This document shows, in pieces, positions 21,786 to 34,196 of a stretch of 64,000 nucleotides of DNA. A model generated the notes under the pieces. That model saw only the letters and a list, made by a program, of their open reading frames with translations. It had not been told where the DNA came from and did not search any database. Position numbers and translations under genes: made by a program. The stretch comes from Ephydatia muelleri (lineage: Eukaryota; Porifera; Demospongiae; Spongillida; Spongillidae). Location of the stretch: the NCBI GenBank assembly GCA_013339895.1, contig JABACO010000009.1:6798020-6862019 (forward strand), written 5' to 3'. Each line of letters starts with the position of its first letter. Position 1 is the first letter of the stretch.

Positions 21786-22059
21786 AGGTGGTGATGAACA
21801 CGCGTAGGCAAAGATGAGGAGAGTGAAGATGAGGATAACTATTCAGATGGAATTGAAGTTGACTAAAACCTACAAACACCTGGACCCTTGCACAAGTACA
21901 TGCATGTACTGAATTACAATTGTATGGCCCTTGAAGATAATTTCATTCTGTGGTAGGTCCATTGTATGCTATGTAAACTGTGGTTAGCTAATCTGATGTT
22001 AGGCTGCCTGGTAACTTCCAGTTCTAAGAGAACAAACTGTGTACCTATGTCTTAAAAGC

Positions 22060-22290
22060 ACACACTTTATATGTGTAGCACCTATATACAAACCACACAT
22101 TGTGTGCAGCGATGGTGATGGCATGCATGGGAGCATTAGTCCTGATGCCATAAACTTCACAATCAAGTACATGATGGGAGGGGGGTGAGTGGCCTGATGC
22201 AAAGTCTTTGGCCTAGTGGTAGAGGCATTTTAGTCTGTTGCATAATGTCCTGGTACTTTGTTGTTCTAGGGTTCAATAAGAGAGCTCTGT
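22060..22290 (+). repeat. tRNA-derived SINE-like repeat, copy 1
   Basis: Contains an A-box-like TGGCCTAGTGGTAGAGG (22209) and a B-box-like AGGGTTCAATA about 58 bp downstream, the layout of a tRNA-type pol III promoter. A related copy lies at 22905-23070, sharing ACAAACCACACA, CCTGATGCCATAA, GGGAGGGGGGT and TGGCCTAGTGGTAGA. Confidence 0.5.
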
Positions 22291-22359
22291 TTTAAAAGTC
22301 TGTTTGGGACTGTTTCTATGGAGATGACAATCCTGTATCTATTTTTTTGTACTGGTGAA

Positions 22360-22880
22360 GAACAGCAGGGTCCAGGAACCCAATGTTGAGACTGACCATC
22401 TGGAGTCATCCACCTCAGGCTCAGTGAATTTACTCAATCAGAGTTTTGACACTAGGTTCCAACCTACCAGGCAAGATGTCTGCTGGTCCAGAGGGCATGC
22501 ACTTCTTCATCAAGTGGTCCAAAACCAACCAGATGGGCAGGTGTGTTTAGCGTACCAAAGGCAGGCACATGTGTCCAGTTCCAGCAATGGAGGCCTACAG
22601 AGAATGTTGTCACTGTTCCACTCACTCCTCACCCCTCTTCCACTTCAAAGATGGGAGAACACTCACATCTAAGAGCTTCCGCTCCACCTTTCTACCCCTG
22701 GTATGGTGGAGCTATGTGGCTACAATCCAGCCAAATATAACACCCACATTGGTGCAGCCATGTACAGTAGCTGCCAGAACAGGCCTTCCCACTGACACCA
22801 TTTGGAACCTCGGAAGAGGTGAAGCAATTGCAAAGCATACCAGACATACGTATTGGTGCAGCCACAGTACATGTAAACTC
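22360..22880 (+). pseudogene. Tyrosine recombinase (Crypton/DIRS-like) C-terminal fragment
   Basis: Across two or three frames the fragment reads KWSKTNQMGRCV, then MCPVPAMEAYRECC, LFHFKDGRTLTSKSFRSTF, GYNPAKYNTHIGAAM and GLPTDTIWNLGR, ending in a QTYV segment. This is the order of the catalytic half of eukaryotic tyrosine recombinases (H-x-x-R box, then LGRW and the Tyr). The expected Arg in the HxxR box is replaced or missing (HIGAAM), and stops interrupt the frame, so it is inactive. Confidence 0.55.
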
Positions 22881-22904
22881 TAATTGCTAACTAGCAATAG
22901 CACA

Positions 22905-23070
22905 AATTGTGTATGTTTTAACTGCACATTACATGTATCTATGTTCACACAAACCACACACTGTGTGCAGAGACAGGGGTTGGGCCTGATGCCATAACAT
23001 GGGAGGGGGGTGGAGTGTGCTTTGACCCTGATGCAGGGCTTTGGCCTAGTGGTAGACTGAGCAGCGCCCC
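22905..23070 (+). repeat. tRNA-derived SINE-like repeat, copy 2
   Basis: Diverged second copy of the repeat at 22060-22290, keeping the A-box-like TGGCCTAGTGGTAGA at 23043. No clear B box is visible. Confidence 0.4.
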
Positions 23071-23100
23071 GATGTGTAGACAAAGCTTTCCTTAATGTAA

Positions 23101-24200
23101 GTATATATTGTGATAGCGCTCTTCCATTGGCGAAGTCCCAGAGAGTGCTTCGCAGTTAAGCGCTTTACGTGTATTGATCGACGCACACATGCAGACAAAT
23201 ATTGAAAATGCGGCACATTCAGACTTGATGTTAATCGATCTAGGTAAGACTGAGAAGCCTACGTAGGTCGTAGCTGTACTGGAAAGTGCTAACGAATTAT
23301 TTTTTCCCTGCGTGTAAGCGTATCAGTGCACGTGCCTAGCCTACGCGCTTCATTCATCGAGCTGCATGCAGGCTAAACGAACACTGTTTACAATAAACTT
23401 CAAGTGAAATCAACCCACTATATAGGTCCAAAGTGTCCATGACGACGTCTTGTATACAATAAATATAATAGCTTCACCATAATGCATTAGCAGTGAGCTA
23501 GGTGGTGGGTGTCCCTCTAGCTGGCAGTCTAGACCTATGGGAATTGGGGGGAGGAGGCTAGGGAAAAGGTTTCCACCTGGCTTGCTATTGGCTCAGATCA
23601 TCACCAGCAGCCTTGTTAATCTTCAGATGAATTAACTTATTGTGTCACCATTAGACAATTATTGCCAATATTTATTAAATAATTTTGGCAGATGACGCAA
23701 TGGCATACTTATATGAATAAATTATGCGCGGTAGAAATTAATTTTTTGTCCTGATTTTAGTTAAAGAATGGTTAATGGAATAATTTTTTGAAGTACATAT
23801 TTCATAATCAGACCGATTTATAGTACATTATAAACTTGTTTAAAATTCAATTTGAAATAAAAAGCAAGATGACCGCCTGACCGCCTATGTATGGGCCATT
23901 TCTGGATATGACAATTCTTGAAGGCATTGGCTTGTAATGAAGTAAAATTTGTCACAAAACTCTGCCACAGTGAAGATCTTGAGCGGTTTTACCATGCACT
24001 TTTCACGAGATCGGTATAAAATTGCTGGGCGCAAAGATGGCTAATGTTTCAAATAGCGACCTGTTTATCAAGTCGCCTTCTCATTGATGTTAGAATAGTG
24101 TCAAGAGCAACGAAAACTGTCTTACGCTTCCATGACTCCTTCTGGTGTTTCAGGTACCTCACCATCTTCCGTGATGCGGCACATTCGACGACTTACCCTT
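23101..24200. other. No gene seen; dispersed repeat at 23839-23913
   Basis: Non-coding. 23839-23913 (AAGCAAGATGACCGCC... CCATTTCTGGATATG) is directly repeated at 63900-63966. Confidence 0.5.
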
Positions 24201-24221
24201 GTTGTTCTCCACTGGATGTTA

Positions 24222-24844
24222 CTAGAATCTTGAACGCTTCGTTCCATTATGTGGATTATATCCTGTGCAATTCTCATTCCCTCCAGAGATGCATGGGTGT
24301 CTATCGACGACGAATTCAGAATGCGGGTGAAGAGTTGACCTAGTACCATACACTCGGCCTGCTGCGTAGCTACGTTTAGGGTAATCTCCAGCCCTTAATT
24401 CTCTCATGCAGGTCTAGCAATGTAAAGACTATTGGAGGTGCAGGTTTCAGATGTGATGCTATTAAAGGTTCATCTGAGAAACAGTGGGGAAACTTCAAAC
24501 CACTGCAGTTGAATGCTGTGAACCAGTTTACTGTGCAGGTGGTACACAACAGTGTCCTACATGAAAGTTCCAGAGGTTGGAACAGGATATCCAAGCAGAT
24601 CGGACAACTGTAGGTGACGTGTGAGCTTTTATCATACCATACATCCTTCATCATGCAGTATGTGTCTCCCATTGGTAGATGTTTGTGGAGCTGTACATCT
24701 GTCCGCCACCCGTTTGCACAAATAACAAAACAATAGGGGGTGGATCTCGGGTAGATCACAGGTAATGTCAACGTTGAAGACACTATTCAGACATTCAGAA
24801 AATTCATCTCTTTCTCTATTCTTTAGCCACCCAAAGGCTTCCAC
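24222..24844 (-). pseudogene. RING-like zinc-finger exon, family unclear
   Basis: Two overlapping minus-strand frames (24844-24632 and 24783-24376) encode DLPEIHPLLFCYLCKRVADRC and then YSCPICLDILFQPLELSC, LLCTTC and FPHC. The Cys spacing is RING-like (CxxC ... C ... CxxC ... C), but the His normally following the third Cys is absent. The CxxC block after an HP segment resembles zinc-finger parts of RAG1-like genes in other marine animals, though I cannot confirm that. One frame change is needed near 24650, and a weaker coding trace continues to 24222. Confidence 0.4.
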
Positions 24845-25105
24845 ACACTCTGCAGCATTGCTGGACCTTAGTGCTGGGCTGATCTATTCAATAACTGTAA
24901 CTGAACTGTGGAAACTATGCCAACAGGATATTCTAAAGTTTAGATGAAAGAACTGTGTTTGCACATATTTGATGGCTATGGAGAATGGATATGGCGGAAA
25001 TGACACCAAGAGCTTCCATTTGGTCCAACTCAGTTTGCACCTGCTTACGAAGAGGAATGAGTACATGCTTGGGAGCAAACAGAAAGACTGGTTTGGAGTT
25101 CCTTT

Positions 25106-26714
25106 TCATTTTGATCTCATATAGGGTTCACCCAGATTTCCTAGACCTTGAAACAGTGCAGGGTATTTTACCAAGATCTTGCCCTTGAAACTGCTGGTAA
25201 TCTCGTTCACTCTGACAACAAGACCCATGGACCTAATACATGTAGCAGGAAATCCTAGCAAATTGTTCTTCAAACCCTTTACAACAAAAATCTGATGTTT
25301 CTCCGATTTCGCAAGGGAACCAACTACTGGTTTGATGGCCTCACAGTATCTTTGAAAGTTTAGCCAGCTTTCCTCTACTTCGTATTTTCTTGTAATCTTC
25401 TTCAGATATAGCTGTGACATCAGCACCAGTGTGTATCTTGAATGGGTAGAGACTGTCCACATACGAGAATTTTTGCCATCCCGGAACCCTCCCAGGAACT
25501 CTTTGCTTCCTCAACTGGACCAAGGAATACTGTCTCTACCTCACCTTGGACGCTATTCGTCTCCTTATCCAATACCTTCTGTGGGGTCCTCTGGGAAAAA
25601 CATTGGGACTGGAAATGTCCTCTTTTATGAAATCGAAAGCAAGTCACTTTCTGTGCGGGACACTTCCCTGTTTCATGCTGATTTCTACACCTGGTACAGG
25701 ATGAAGATGAATTCTTTTGCTGTGCCACCTTGCCCATTGAATTCATCCTGTTCACGTCTGCTTCCACGCCTTCCTTATCACTGTCCCTCTGCCCTTTGAG
25801 AACCAGCTGCTGCTCCCCGACGCATTCTGATTGCCGCACCATCCGTGCCGCTTTCTCCAACATTAACCCGGGGTCCAACTGTAGTCGTTTGGAGAGTGCT
25901 TTATCTAGAATTCCTATTACTGTTCTGTCACGAATTAATTCCTCACGGAGTTGTCCATACTCGCAGTTTCTCGCCAGAGCGTGTAGCACTAGAAGATTCT
26001 GTTCAGCCGACTCACCCTCCATTTGGTCCCTGCTATTGAACCGCGCGCGTTCGAAAATAAGATTCTTTCTCACCCCGAAAAACGTCTCGAACGTATCGAC
26101 TGCTTCCGCGTTCTTCTTTGTTTCGCTGGCACCCGACGCTACGAATACATCTCTTGCCTCCTCGCTCAGGCAATATACTGAAATACAGTAGAGACTCGCA
26201 CATCAGCACATTTAATTAGCACATTCGCACATCAGCAAATATTCCCCTGAAACTGTTAGTTTTCGCAGCAAACCTTATCGATTTTTGCCGCTTGCCATCT
26301 AATGACATTCAGCGTAAGCTAATTGAATTGATATCCAAGTCTAGACACATGTAAACAGAGAATGCCATCATTTAGATGGCAGGCGCAAAAATCAATAAGA
26401 TTTGCTACGAAATTAACAGTTTCTACAATTTGCAGGTGAATTTTGTTATTTTTGCTTATGTGCGAATGATGTGATGCGGCTGTGCGAGCCGCTACTGTAA
26501 ATAGTGTGCCAACTTGCTTCTCTTCGTCCTCTGCCGAAAGGTCAGATGCCACACGGTACTGCTCGAAACGTCTCAACCACCGAGGCCATTCGTCTAGCTT
26601 TCGGAAGTCAAACGGTAGTAAACGGTTGTCTGCCCAATAATCGAAGGTGTGTCCTTCACGCATGCGCATACACATAAAATATAATAATTGTGTATGCTTG
26701 AGCGTGATACACAT
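25106..26714 (-). pseudogene. gypsy-like gag and aspartic protease, interrupted by a MITE
   Basis: The minus strand begins with gag (LLPFDFRKLDEWPRWLRRF, about 26640-26570), is interrupted at 26498 by an inserted element, and resumes at about 26180 with LSEEARDVF and then RKNLIFERARFN. Two Cys-rich knuckles follow (CTRC...H...C and CFRFHKRGHFQSQC, about 25720-25620). Protease follows with IHTGADVTAIS (about 25430), where the usual D-S/T-G reads HTGAD. Frames change near 25500 and 25420. No RT or LTR was recognised, so this is a partial old copy. Confidence 0.65.
26186..26497. mobile_element. pogo/Tigger-like MITE inserted in a gag gene
   Basis: The 312-bp insert is flanked by TA (26184-26185 and 26498-26499). 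Terminal inverted repeats begin CAGTAGAGACTCGCACA and CAGTAGCGGCTCGCACA. Inner sequences are also inverted (ACTGTTAGTTTTCGC against its complement near 26420), making the whole unit a long imperfect palindrome. TA duplication and a CAGT start are the marks of pogo/Tigger elements. Removing it rejoins the gag coding sequence approximately. Confidence 0.75.
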
Positions 26715-26827
26715 TTATATACACAGCCAATTCTCAACATATCTGTCACATATATGTTGTAGGCAACAATCTGGTACAGATTGATGACAACATATGTACC
26801 ATGGCTGTTACATATACTCCTTTATTA

Positions 26828-27635
26828 GGCCATTCCAAATGTGATAATAGTTTCCCGTCCTCCGCCCGCGTCATTATAGGCTACCCGCGTAATGTCACCA
26901 TTCACTGCGCCACAGCATTTAGTATGCAGAGCTGTGCAGAGTCTGCATATCAGCCATATGCAGATGAGTATCATTGAAGTGTTCATATGCAGACGTCTGC
27001 ATATGAACACTTCAATGATACCCATCTGCATATGGCTGATATGCAGACTCTGCACAGCTCTGCATACTAAATGCTGTGGCGCAGTGATTATTTCCATTAT
27101 TCTAATTATCGGAATATTTATTTGAATGTTTATCGGAATACTTATTTGTTTGATATGTTGATTAACGTGTCCGTGTACGACGAATGTTGCCATACAACAG
27201 TGCCCTTACCCTCAATGCACAAGTTGTGCAGAGAAACCAAAAATTGCTAAAATAAAACTGTTAACACTTAAAATTTATATTCATTTTTCATATTTCATTA
27301 AAATGTTCGCATTACATACATAACACATGCACCCATCATTATACTGAGTGTAGTCCAAGAAGATGTCCGCCATTTAAATAAGAGCTGCTTTAATAGAAAA
27401 GACTTGCGTATTTCTAGGCCCAAAGCGCCTCAGACATCAGCAGCTACAGCTCCGGATATACAGCGCCATCATTTTCAGTTCTGCCACCTTTCGCTTTCAC
27501 GCCTGATGATGTAAGATAGATATAAATCAATACATTGATTCTTAATAATTTATTAATAATGGATAATAGCCGCTCGCCCGCATGGGTTTTGGAAAAAGGT
27601 CCGGACTGGAAACTATTATCACATTTGGAATGGCC
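26828..27635. mobile_element. PIF/Harbinger-like MITE
   Basis: The 808-bp element has terminal inverted repeats starting GGCCATTCCAAATGTGATAA (about 34 bp, one mismatch region) flanked by TTA on both sides (26825-26827 and 27636-27638). A 3-bp TTA duplication and G/C-rich ends fit PIF/Harbinger. No transposase is present. A separate palindrome is nested inside at 26903-27086. Confidence 0.65.
26903..27086. repeat. 184-bp near-perfect palindrome
   Basis: From CACTGCGCCACAGCA to its exact complement, centred on ACGT at 26994/26995. I see only one mismatched pair (GATGAGTATC against GATGGGTATC). It has practically no loop and probably represents a young foldback insertion. Confidence 0.9.
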
Positions 27636-28030
27636 TTACATCCTGCTACATACTTGATACTACACTATGATACATATTGTGCTATCATTCTGTTCCAATT
27701 TTAACAATATGTACCAGATGTTAGCTGTTCCTGTATGAGCCATACATGTACCATATAATGGATTTGATTTAAAATCCCCCTTATTTAATGGATGCTCTGG
27801 CAGAGAGCAACAGGAGGGAGCGCGTGTGTGGACGGAGTGCCTCATATGGTCCAGAAGCGCGAATTCTTAGACCTCCTTGAGTTGACGATCAGGTCGAGAC
27901 GGAGTAGTATTATGTACGAGTGAGTGAATCAACGAGCACGTGTATGATTCGAATTAATTCTCCCCGGCATACTGGTCATGTCAAAGCTCACCCGTAAGTA
28001 TATGCTTGTGGTTAAATGCTGTGACAAGTT

Positions 28031-28309
28031 GTGCGTTGTGTTCGATGTTCGATCTTTGCATGTGAACCATGCAATCAGACATTTCCCTTCCCCTTAAAGT
28101 ACAGACAGCACATCGCTGGGCGTCCTCACAAATTATTCGTTAGAAGCCTTGCAATTCACCCATCCACCAGTACACCGAATGCAAATGAAGAGGCTGGACT
28201 TTCTGATTCAGAAACATCAGAAGATATGTCAGTACGGCGTGATTCTAGCATTGAGAACGAAGCTGAAAATGTGGCTGCTAGAAGACCTTTTCGAGGAGAT
28301 GAACGATAA
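28031..28309 (+). CDS. C2H2-type zinc-finger exon, hypothetical
   Basis: An open segment contains CEPCNQTFPFPLKYRQHIAG followed by RPH, a U1-like C2H2 finger (C-x2-C, F, L, H, H), then a Ser/Glu/Asp-rich tail. The exon ends at an in-frame stop. A possible later exon at 28915-29055 begins after a good acceptor (ctgcag) and reads ELDDARLKKEILASLRAFNA. I cannot connect them with confidence and do not recognise the protein. Confidence 0.35.
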   Translation: MRCVRCSIFACEPCNQTFPFPLKYRQHIAGRPHKLFVRSLAIHPSTSTPNANEEAGLSDSETSEDMSVRRDSSIENEAENVAARRPFRGDER

Positions 28310-28914
28310 GGCTGGGCAAAGCAATGAAAGTTATTTTCCTTTTTCTTCAAAGGTCTTCGCTCTGTGTACTTGCTGGTAAACGGTCCGCGCATCCCATGTT
28401 ATGATTTTAAAATTAACAATTTAAAATCGTAATAGTAATTTCAATGTTTTTTCCCCCTAGGAGATAAGAGTATTTGTGCAGTATGGGAATTTAAACACCA
28501 AGTCTATCTGGTGGTAGTTGCTCCACTGCTATGCATTGTCAGTGACAACCCAATGGCCTCACAACTCTGTGATAATCTGGTGGGTGGTACTGCTACATTG
28601 TTGGGCCGGTGTCGTTATGATTGTAGACCAGCTTTTTGAAATTACAATTTGCTGTGCGTACTATCCAGACAGAGAGAGCTGTTAACCCTGATGTGGTATA
28701 TGAGATGAGAACAGCAAGCAGTGCTCTGCGGCAGATTATATGCGCTCAGCATACAGAATGAGACTAAGTTGAAAAGTGAAAGGAAGCACGAAACCCTTTG
28801 CTTCACATACCTGCTGACATATATCAGTAAGAAAGTAACACATAAATCCCCTTTCAATATGGAGCACTCCCATTGAAGTTCTTCATACCTTAGTGCTACC
28901 AATATCTACTGCAG

Positions 28915-29055
28915 GAGCTTGATGATGCCAGGCTGAAGAAAGAGATATTGGCAAGTCTAAGGGCTTTTAACGCTTTCAGAATATGGGTGAAGCTTTATGG
29001 GAATGTCTGCCAGAAAGCCTGTGCACAGATGGCCATTTCTATAATACCTAGATGA
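28915..29055 (+). CDS. Possible exon of unknown gene
   Basis: An acceptor (CTGCAG) precedes an open, helical, charged stretch ELDDARLKKEILASLRAF continuing to WVKLYGN before a stop near 29056. A second weak coding trace at 29203-29290 reads KEFVDAVKHHMLHLLQRRK. The protein family is not recognised. Confidence 0.25.
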   Translation, partial: ELDDARLKKEILASLRAFNAFRIWVKLYGNVCQKACAQMAISIIPR

Positions 29056-29459
29056 AGGACAGAAGGCTGTATTGCTGTGTTTATCTAAGGTACTGCATGG
29101 ACATTTTTTGAAAATAATTTTTTCAACGTGCAAGCATCTCTTTACATTTAGGATTCCTTACATGTGAATTCTATGCAACACGTCTGAGTACTGAGTGGCA
29201 GAGTGTGTGCCAAGGAATTTGTTGATGCAGTTAAACACCACATGCTACATCTACTTCAAAGGAGGAAAACTCCTGATGCTGAACGGTATGTGTGTCTAAG
29301 GCTCGTATATGAAACAATTATCCTAAGCACAATTGTAGATTTGAGTCTTTTAAATTCTATATTGAGAGCTTTATGGAAAACAGACAATTTCCAAGCCATG
29401 GCACAGCACACCATTTCTCTGTCCAGCAACAATTGCTGCCATGGTGGCTGAAAAGAAAG

Positions 29460-30420
29460 GTATTTGAATGTCTTGTATTCCATGCAACTAAAGTGCTTTC
29501 TTTCAAGGTGTGACAAGGGATTTAAACATCAGCTCCACACAATGTGTGGTTTTCAAATTAAAGAGCTCCTGCCTCATAAGCAAAATAGATCAGCCAGGAG
29601 CTGAAAGAAAGGTTAGAGTTTAAGAGATGTCATGCATCATGTGGCGATCACTTCTTAGGCTTAGGAAGTACTCCTATAGTTTGTCTTCTTTGCCTCTTGT
29701 ATCTAATGGTAAACAAATGACCACACCACAGCATTTGTCATATCAAGTGAAGCTCACTGGGGTCACTTGCACTGACAATGCTTCAGGCTGTAGTGCAGTC
29801 GTATCTCTACTTCCAATTGTGGGAGTACATCCATCTTGTTAACACCAAATGCTGAAGTACACGTGTTCTTCAATAATAGCACTTGCATTAATAGACACAA
29901 TATGGAAATATGGAATTCTACACTTGGAGTGTTCAAAACGTCAAGTGGCATGACATTGCTTAGTCCAAGGGTTTGACTCACTACCGTCAGCTGGAGGGCA
30001 ACCCTTGCTAAATGGAATACAACTGTCTCTCTTCTGGAGCTCAGCAATGTCACCACTTCCAGTGACAACATCCAACAACCTGTGTCTGTCTAGCAACACA
30101 TGTGTATTCCAAGAAGGCAGATAATGGAAAAAGAAATTGTGTGCAATATGCTAGATTGTCATGACTGGCCTGAACCAATAGATTACATTTCTATAATGTG
30201 TATTAAACTACTGGCAGGGCATTGATTTTTAATACCGTTTAATCGAAATATTATTATCATAGTAATCCTGAAATATTGATATTATTTATCTGTACCAGAC
30301 TGTTGTTTACAACCTGTACCGAATGACGGCTGAACATATATGTACCAATATGTGATAACATATTTGGTACAGAAATGATTACATTCTGACCCAATCATTA
30401 ATCAGATATGTTCCGTATCT
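29460..30420. other. No gene seen upstream of the peptidase gene
   Basis: No convincing coding sequence. The last few hundred bases should contain the promoter of the peptidase gene that starts at 30442. ATGTACCAATATGTGATAAC-like motifs near 30340 recall similar GGTACA-rich sequence at 26745-26800 and 27700-27760. Confidence 0.35.
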
Positions 30421-30441
30421 ATGTTATTGGCTGTGTACAAT

Positions 30442-33400
30442 ATGAGTAGCAAAGAAAAGACTCCATTCTTCAAGCGTGAATTGTCGGGCCTTCGTCCTTA
30501 CAGTAACGTCTACTTCCTTTACGCAACTCTGGCGGTTGTCACGGTGTCCGCAGTAGCGTTCTCTGTAGGCCTTCTGGTTGGAAAATCAGTCTTTACGACA
30601 AAATCCAGCAGCCAAGCCGCTTGGGGGGCAAACGTCGTTGATGGTGGTACTTCTGTTTCAGTCCTCAGCTGGATCGATGACCAACTGCTCACTACCAACA
30701 TACGGAATAACCTCCAAAGACTAACCATCCTCCCGCACATCGCCGGATCGCCTCAAAACATGAAACTAGCGCAAGACATCTACACCCAGTGGGTGAACTA
30801 CGGGTTTGATGACGTCCAACTGGTCAACTACTCCGTGTTGCTAAGCTACCCAAACACCTCTAACCCTAACGTATTGCTCCTGAAGAACGTGACGGGAGAC
30901 ACTATTTACAGCGCCCATACTGCACAAGAAACCCCACTGACGCCTGGCGAGAACGACAGCACTGTAGCCATGCCATTCAATGCATATTCTGGATCTGGAA
31001 GTGCCACTGGAAGACTGGTCTATGTCAACTATGCTACCATTGATGACTTCTTGTATCTGACTACAAACCTGTCTCTAAATTTGACTGGTCGTATCTGCAT
31101 AGCCAGATATGGCGCCATTTACCGTGGAGACCAAGCTCATTTGGCCCAAATGTATGGCTGCTCAGCTCTGATCATATATTCTGATCCTGAAGATTATGCT
31201 CCCAGCGGCACCCTTGTGTACCCTAATGGACCAAGCCTGCCCCCCTATGGTCTTCAGCGAGGAACTCTATTGGAACCTGAAGGAGATCCACTCACCAATG
31301 GAGTCCCATCACTTGGTTAGGAATGGTTATCAAGAGTTAAACTGCTAAGAAAGAGATAATTGGGGTCAAAAATATTGTTATCTATAAAAGCAACAAGTTG
31401 CAACTTACGCATATTTGTAATTCTTGATTTCAAGTTATTTTTCTTACTGCAGTCAATATTTTCCATTACTCAAGATTGTTTCTCATTGTCTCCCATAACA
31501 TCTCTTTTTAGAGGCATGTGTATTCTTAGAATGTATATAAATTTAGACAGATATAATCCCATAAATGTTCTTCAGATGGTGTGTTCCGAGAGAGCTACAA
31601 CTCAGTGATGGCCAGTGGGGAAGTTCCCTCCATACCAGTACAGCCCATTGGATATGGGGATGCAATATACTTCATGAGGTACCATTGCATATGCCCATGT
31701 GGTGTGGTGGTAAGCTAATGCTATACATGTGGTCTTTTGCAGTCAATTGGACAGCATCATTGCTCCTAACAGCTGGACTGGAGCACTGGATTTGATGTAC
31801 CGTATATGGCAATCAGATAATAATGCCAAGTATGTGTGCATCCCAGTATGAGCATATAGTACCAGGGAGGTGTCTGAATTAATAAACCAATTAACTCTGA
31901 GTGTCCCATTTCTGCATCAAAAATGTGTTTACCGTTAGCAAGATCTTCCAGAATCATTATACCAATTTAGAAGTTGTTCATATTCACGGCTTCAGTTTAT
32001 ATTGTTGAAATCCACTTCCTGCTACCTAACTTTGCTTCATTTAGTTGATTTTAGACAGCTCTACTTTAACCCTTGAACTGCTATAGGCCACTAAAATGGC
32101 AAAGTGGGATAGTATATGTGGTTGACACATATGACATTGTGCCTGTATTTTTTGTACTTGCAAGGCTGCCTGCCTTGTAGTCGAATTTAAGTATAACCAA
32201 TTCTGCAGAAACATACAGAGCTCTAGTGTATTTGAATATTGCTGCAGGAAAATTGCATTATAATAGTACACCAGGGGACCTGCGTGATTATTCGTATTCA
32301 TTACAGCTGCTATTTCTATTATTATTCCAATACACTAGAGATTTGCACCTGCAGCTCTGGTTCAGTCATTAGGCCAAACAATCGTATTTAGTATTATGAT
32401 GTGTGAAATTTTCATGCAACAATATACACTATCTATGGTACTGTCAATAACAATACATTTAAAGGTAATGCATGGATTGGACAATAAGATAGCTTTGCAA
32501 GAGCAAGGAATTTTGCAACATGTAGTAATCTGAATGACGCGAATACCAGCTATATATGCGATTAATTGTTAACGTCTATCACGATTAGCCTACCTTAGCA
32601 GTTCGAGGGTTAATTAAAAAAAAATATTCTGGTGTTAAGCCTTTACAAGTTACATGCAGGCCCAAATATAAATATGTGGAGAGTACTATGAGGTAAAGTA
32701 TATGCTGCCCTGCATGTATAACTGATCTACCAAAGTGGTAGATTGATATTACTAGGAGGCTCAGTTGAAAGATGGAATATGAAAGGTACATAAGGGTTCA
32801 AAAGATCCACAAGTTAGGATGAAAGGCTTCTAGATTTGTAAAGCACCTTGCCAATCATGAGCTGATAATTTAAGCAATCTATCAAACCAATTACAAAAGC
32901 ATGTACACAGCTATGATGAAAAAATCACTCAGTGCAATTAAGATCAAAAGGCACAGCAGACACAATTACACACATAGCAAAACAAGTCACAAAAGGAGGG
33001 GTACATACACAAAAAGCATCAGGTTTCTGCTATATGCTTTATGGCAATAACAGAGCAATCATGATGGCCTGTGAATGTCAAGTGCATATTTCATGCTCAT
33101 TTTGTACATAGAGGTCAATCAAAATAATGCCGGGTTAAAAATAATTTCAGGTAATGTGCACGCACAAAATGCACATAAAGTAAACAGCTATTACAAATCT
33201 CTGTAACTGGAGATAGCAGAAATCACCAACCGACTGAAGATTTCAGCAGAGGCAGGCTGTATTGGAGTCATTTAAATGGCATGTGGCTGGAATACATTTT
33301 TACCTTTGCATTTTGTTTGACTGCTGAGTGCATGTATATCTGGCTTCTATCTCTCTTAGAACCGTCTTTCTATCTTATGAAACTGACATATGAAATTCAA

Positions 33401-33913
33401 TTGGTTTACATACAGTAAATCATGCACAATACAATACCAAAACTCAATGTGCATTGTGGAGAGGAACAAACCACATTACCTCTCCCATTTTACAGCCAAA
33501 CCTTCATCCAAGTCAACAACTACCAAGAACAACGCACCATCTATGATGTCATTGGCACCATATATGGGCAGGTTGAACCAGATCAGATGGTGATCCTTGG
33601 CAACCACAGGGATGCATGGGTATTTGGAGCAGTTGACCCAAACTCTGGGACAGCAGTTTTGCAGGAGATGGCCAGAGCATTTGGTACATTGAGAACCAAG
33701 GGATGGAGACCTGGTCGTAGCATAGTCCTGTGTAGCTGGGATGCTGAGGAATATGGACTGATTGGGTCCACCGAGTGGGTGGAGGTAGGTGGTGTCATAT
33801 CTCTCATGGCTATGTGCACACAAACAAATCCACACATACATGTACATACATGCACACAAATACATAACACACAATACATACAAAATCACATACACACATA
33901 CACACGCCTACAT

Positions 33914-33949
<36 letters not shown>

Positions 33950-34136
33950 AGAGGCAGAAGGTGATTGGAGCCAACACTGTTGCCTATCTCAATGTAGATT
34001 CAGCTGTGGAAGGTAGTAAGGACATGGGCACTGCATTCATGTGTGGCTTTTTCCTTCTCTTCATGCAGGTTCATCATATCTATATATTGGTGCAAGCCCT
34101 CTGCTCTACCAGGTTATCTACTCTGCTGCAAAGATG

Positions 34137-34196
<60 letters not shown>

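Noticed and set aside
22209..22280. tRNA gene
   Set aside because: A- and B-box-like motifs are present, but no cloverleaf stems could be drawn; a SINE head is more likely.
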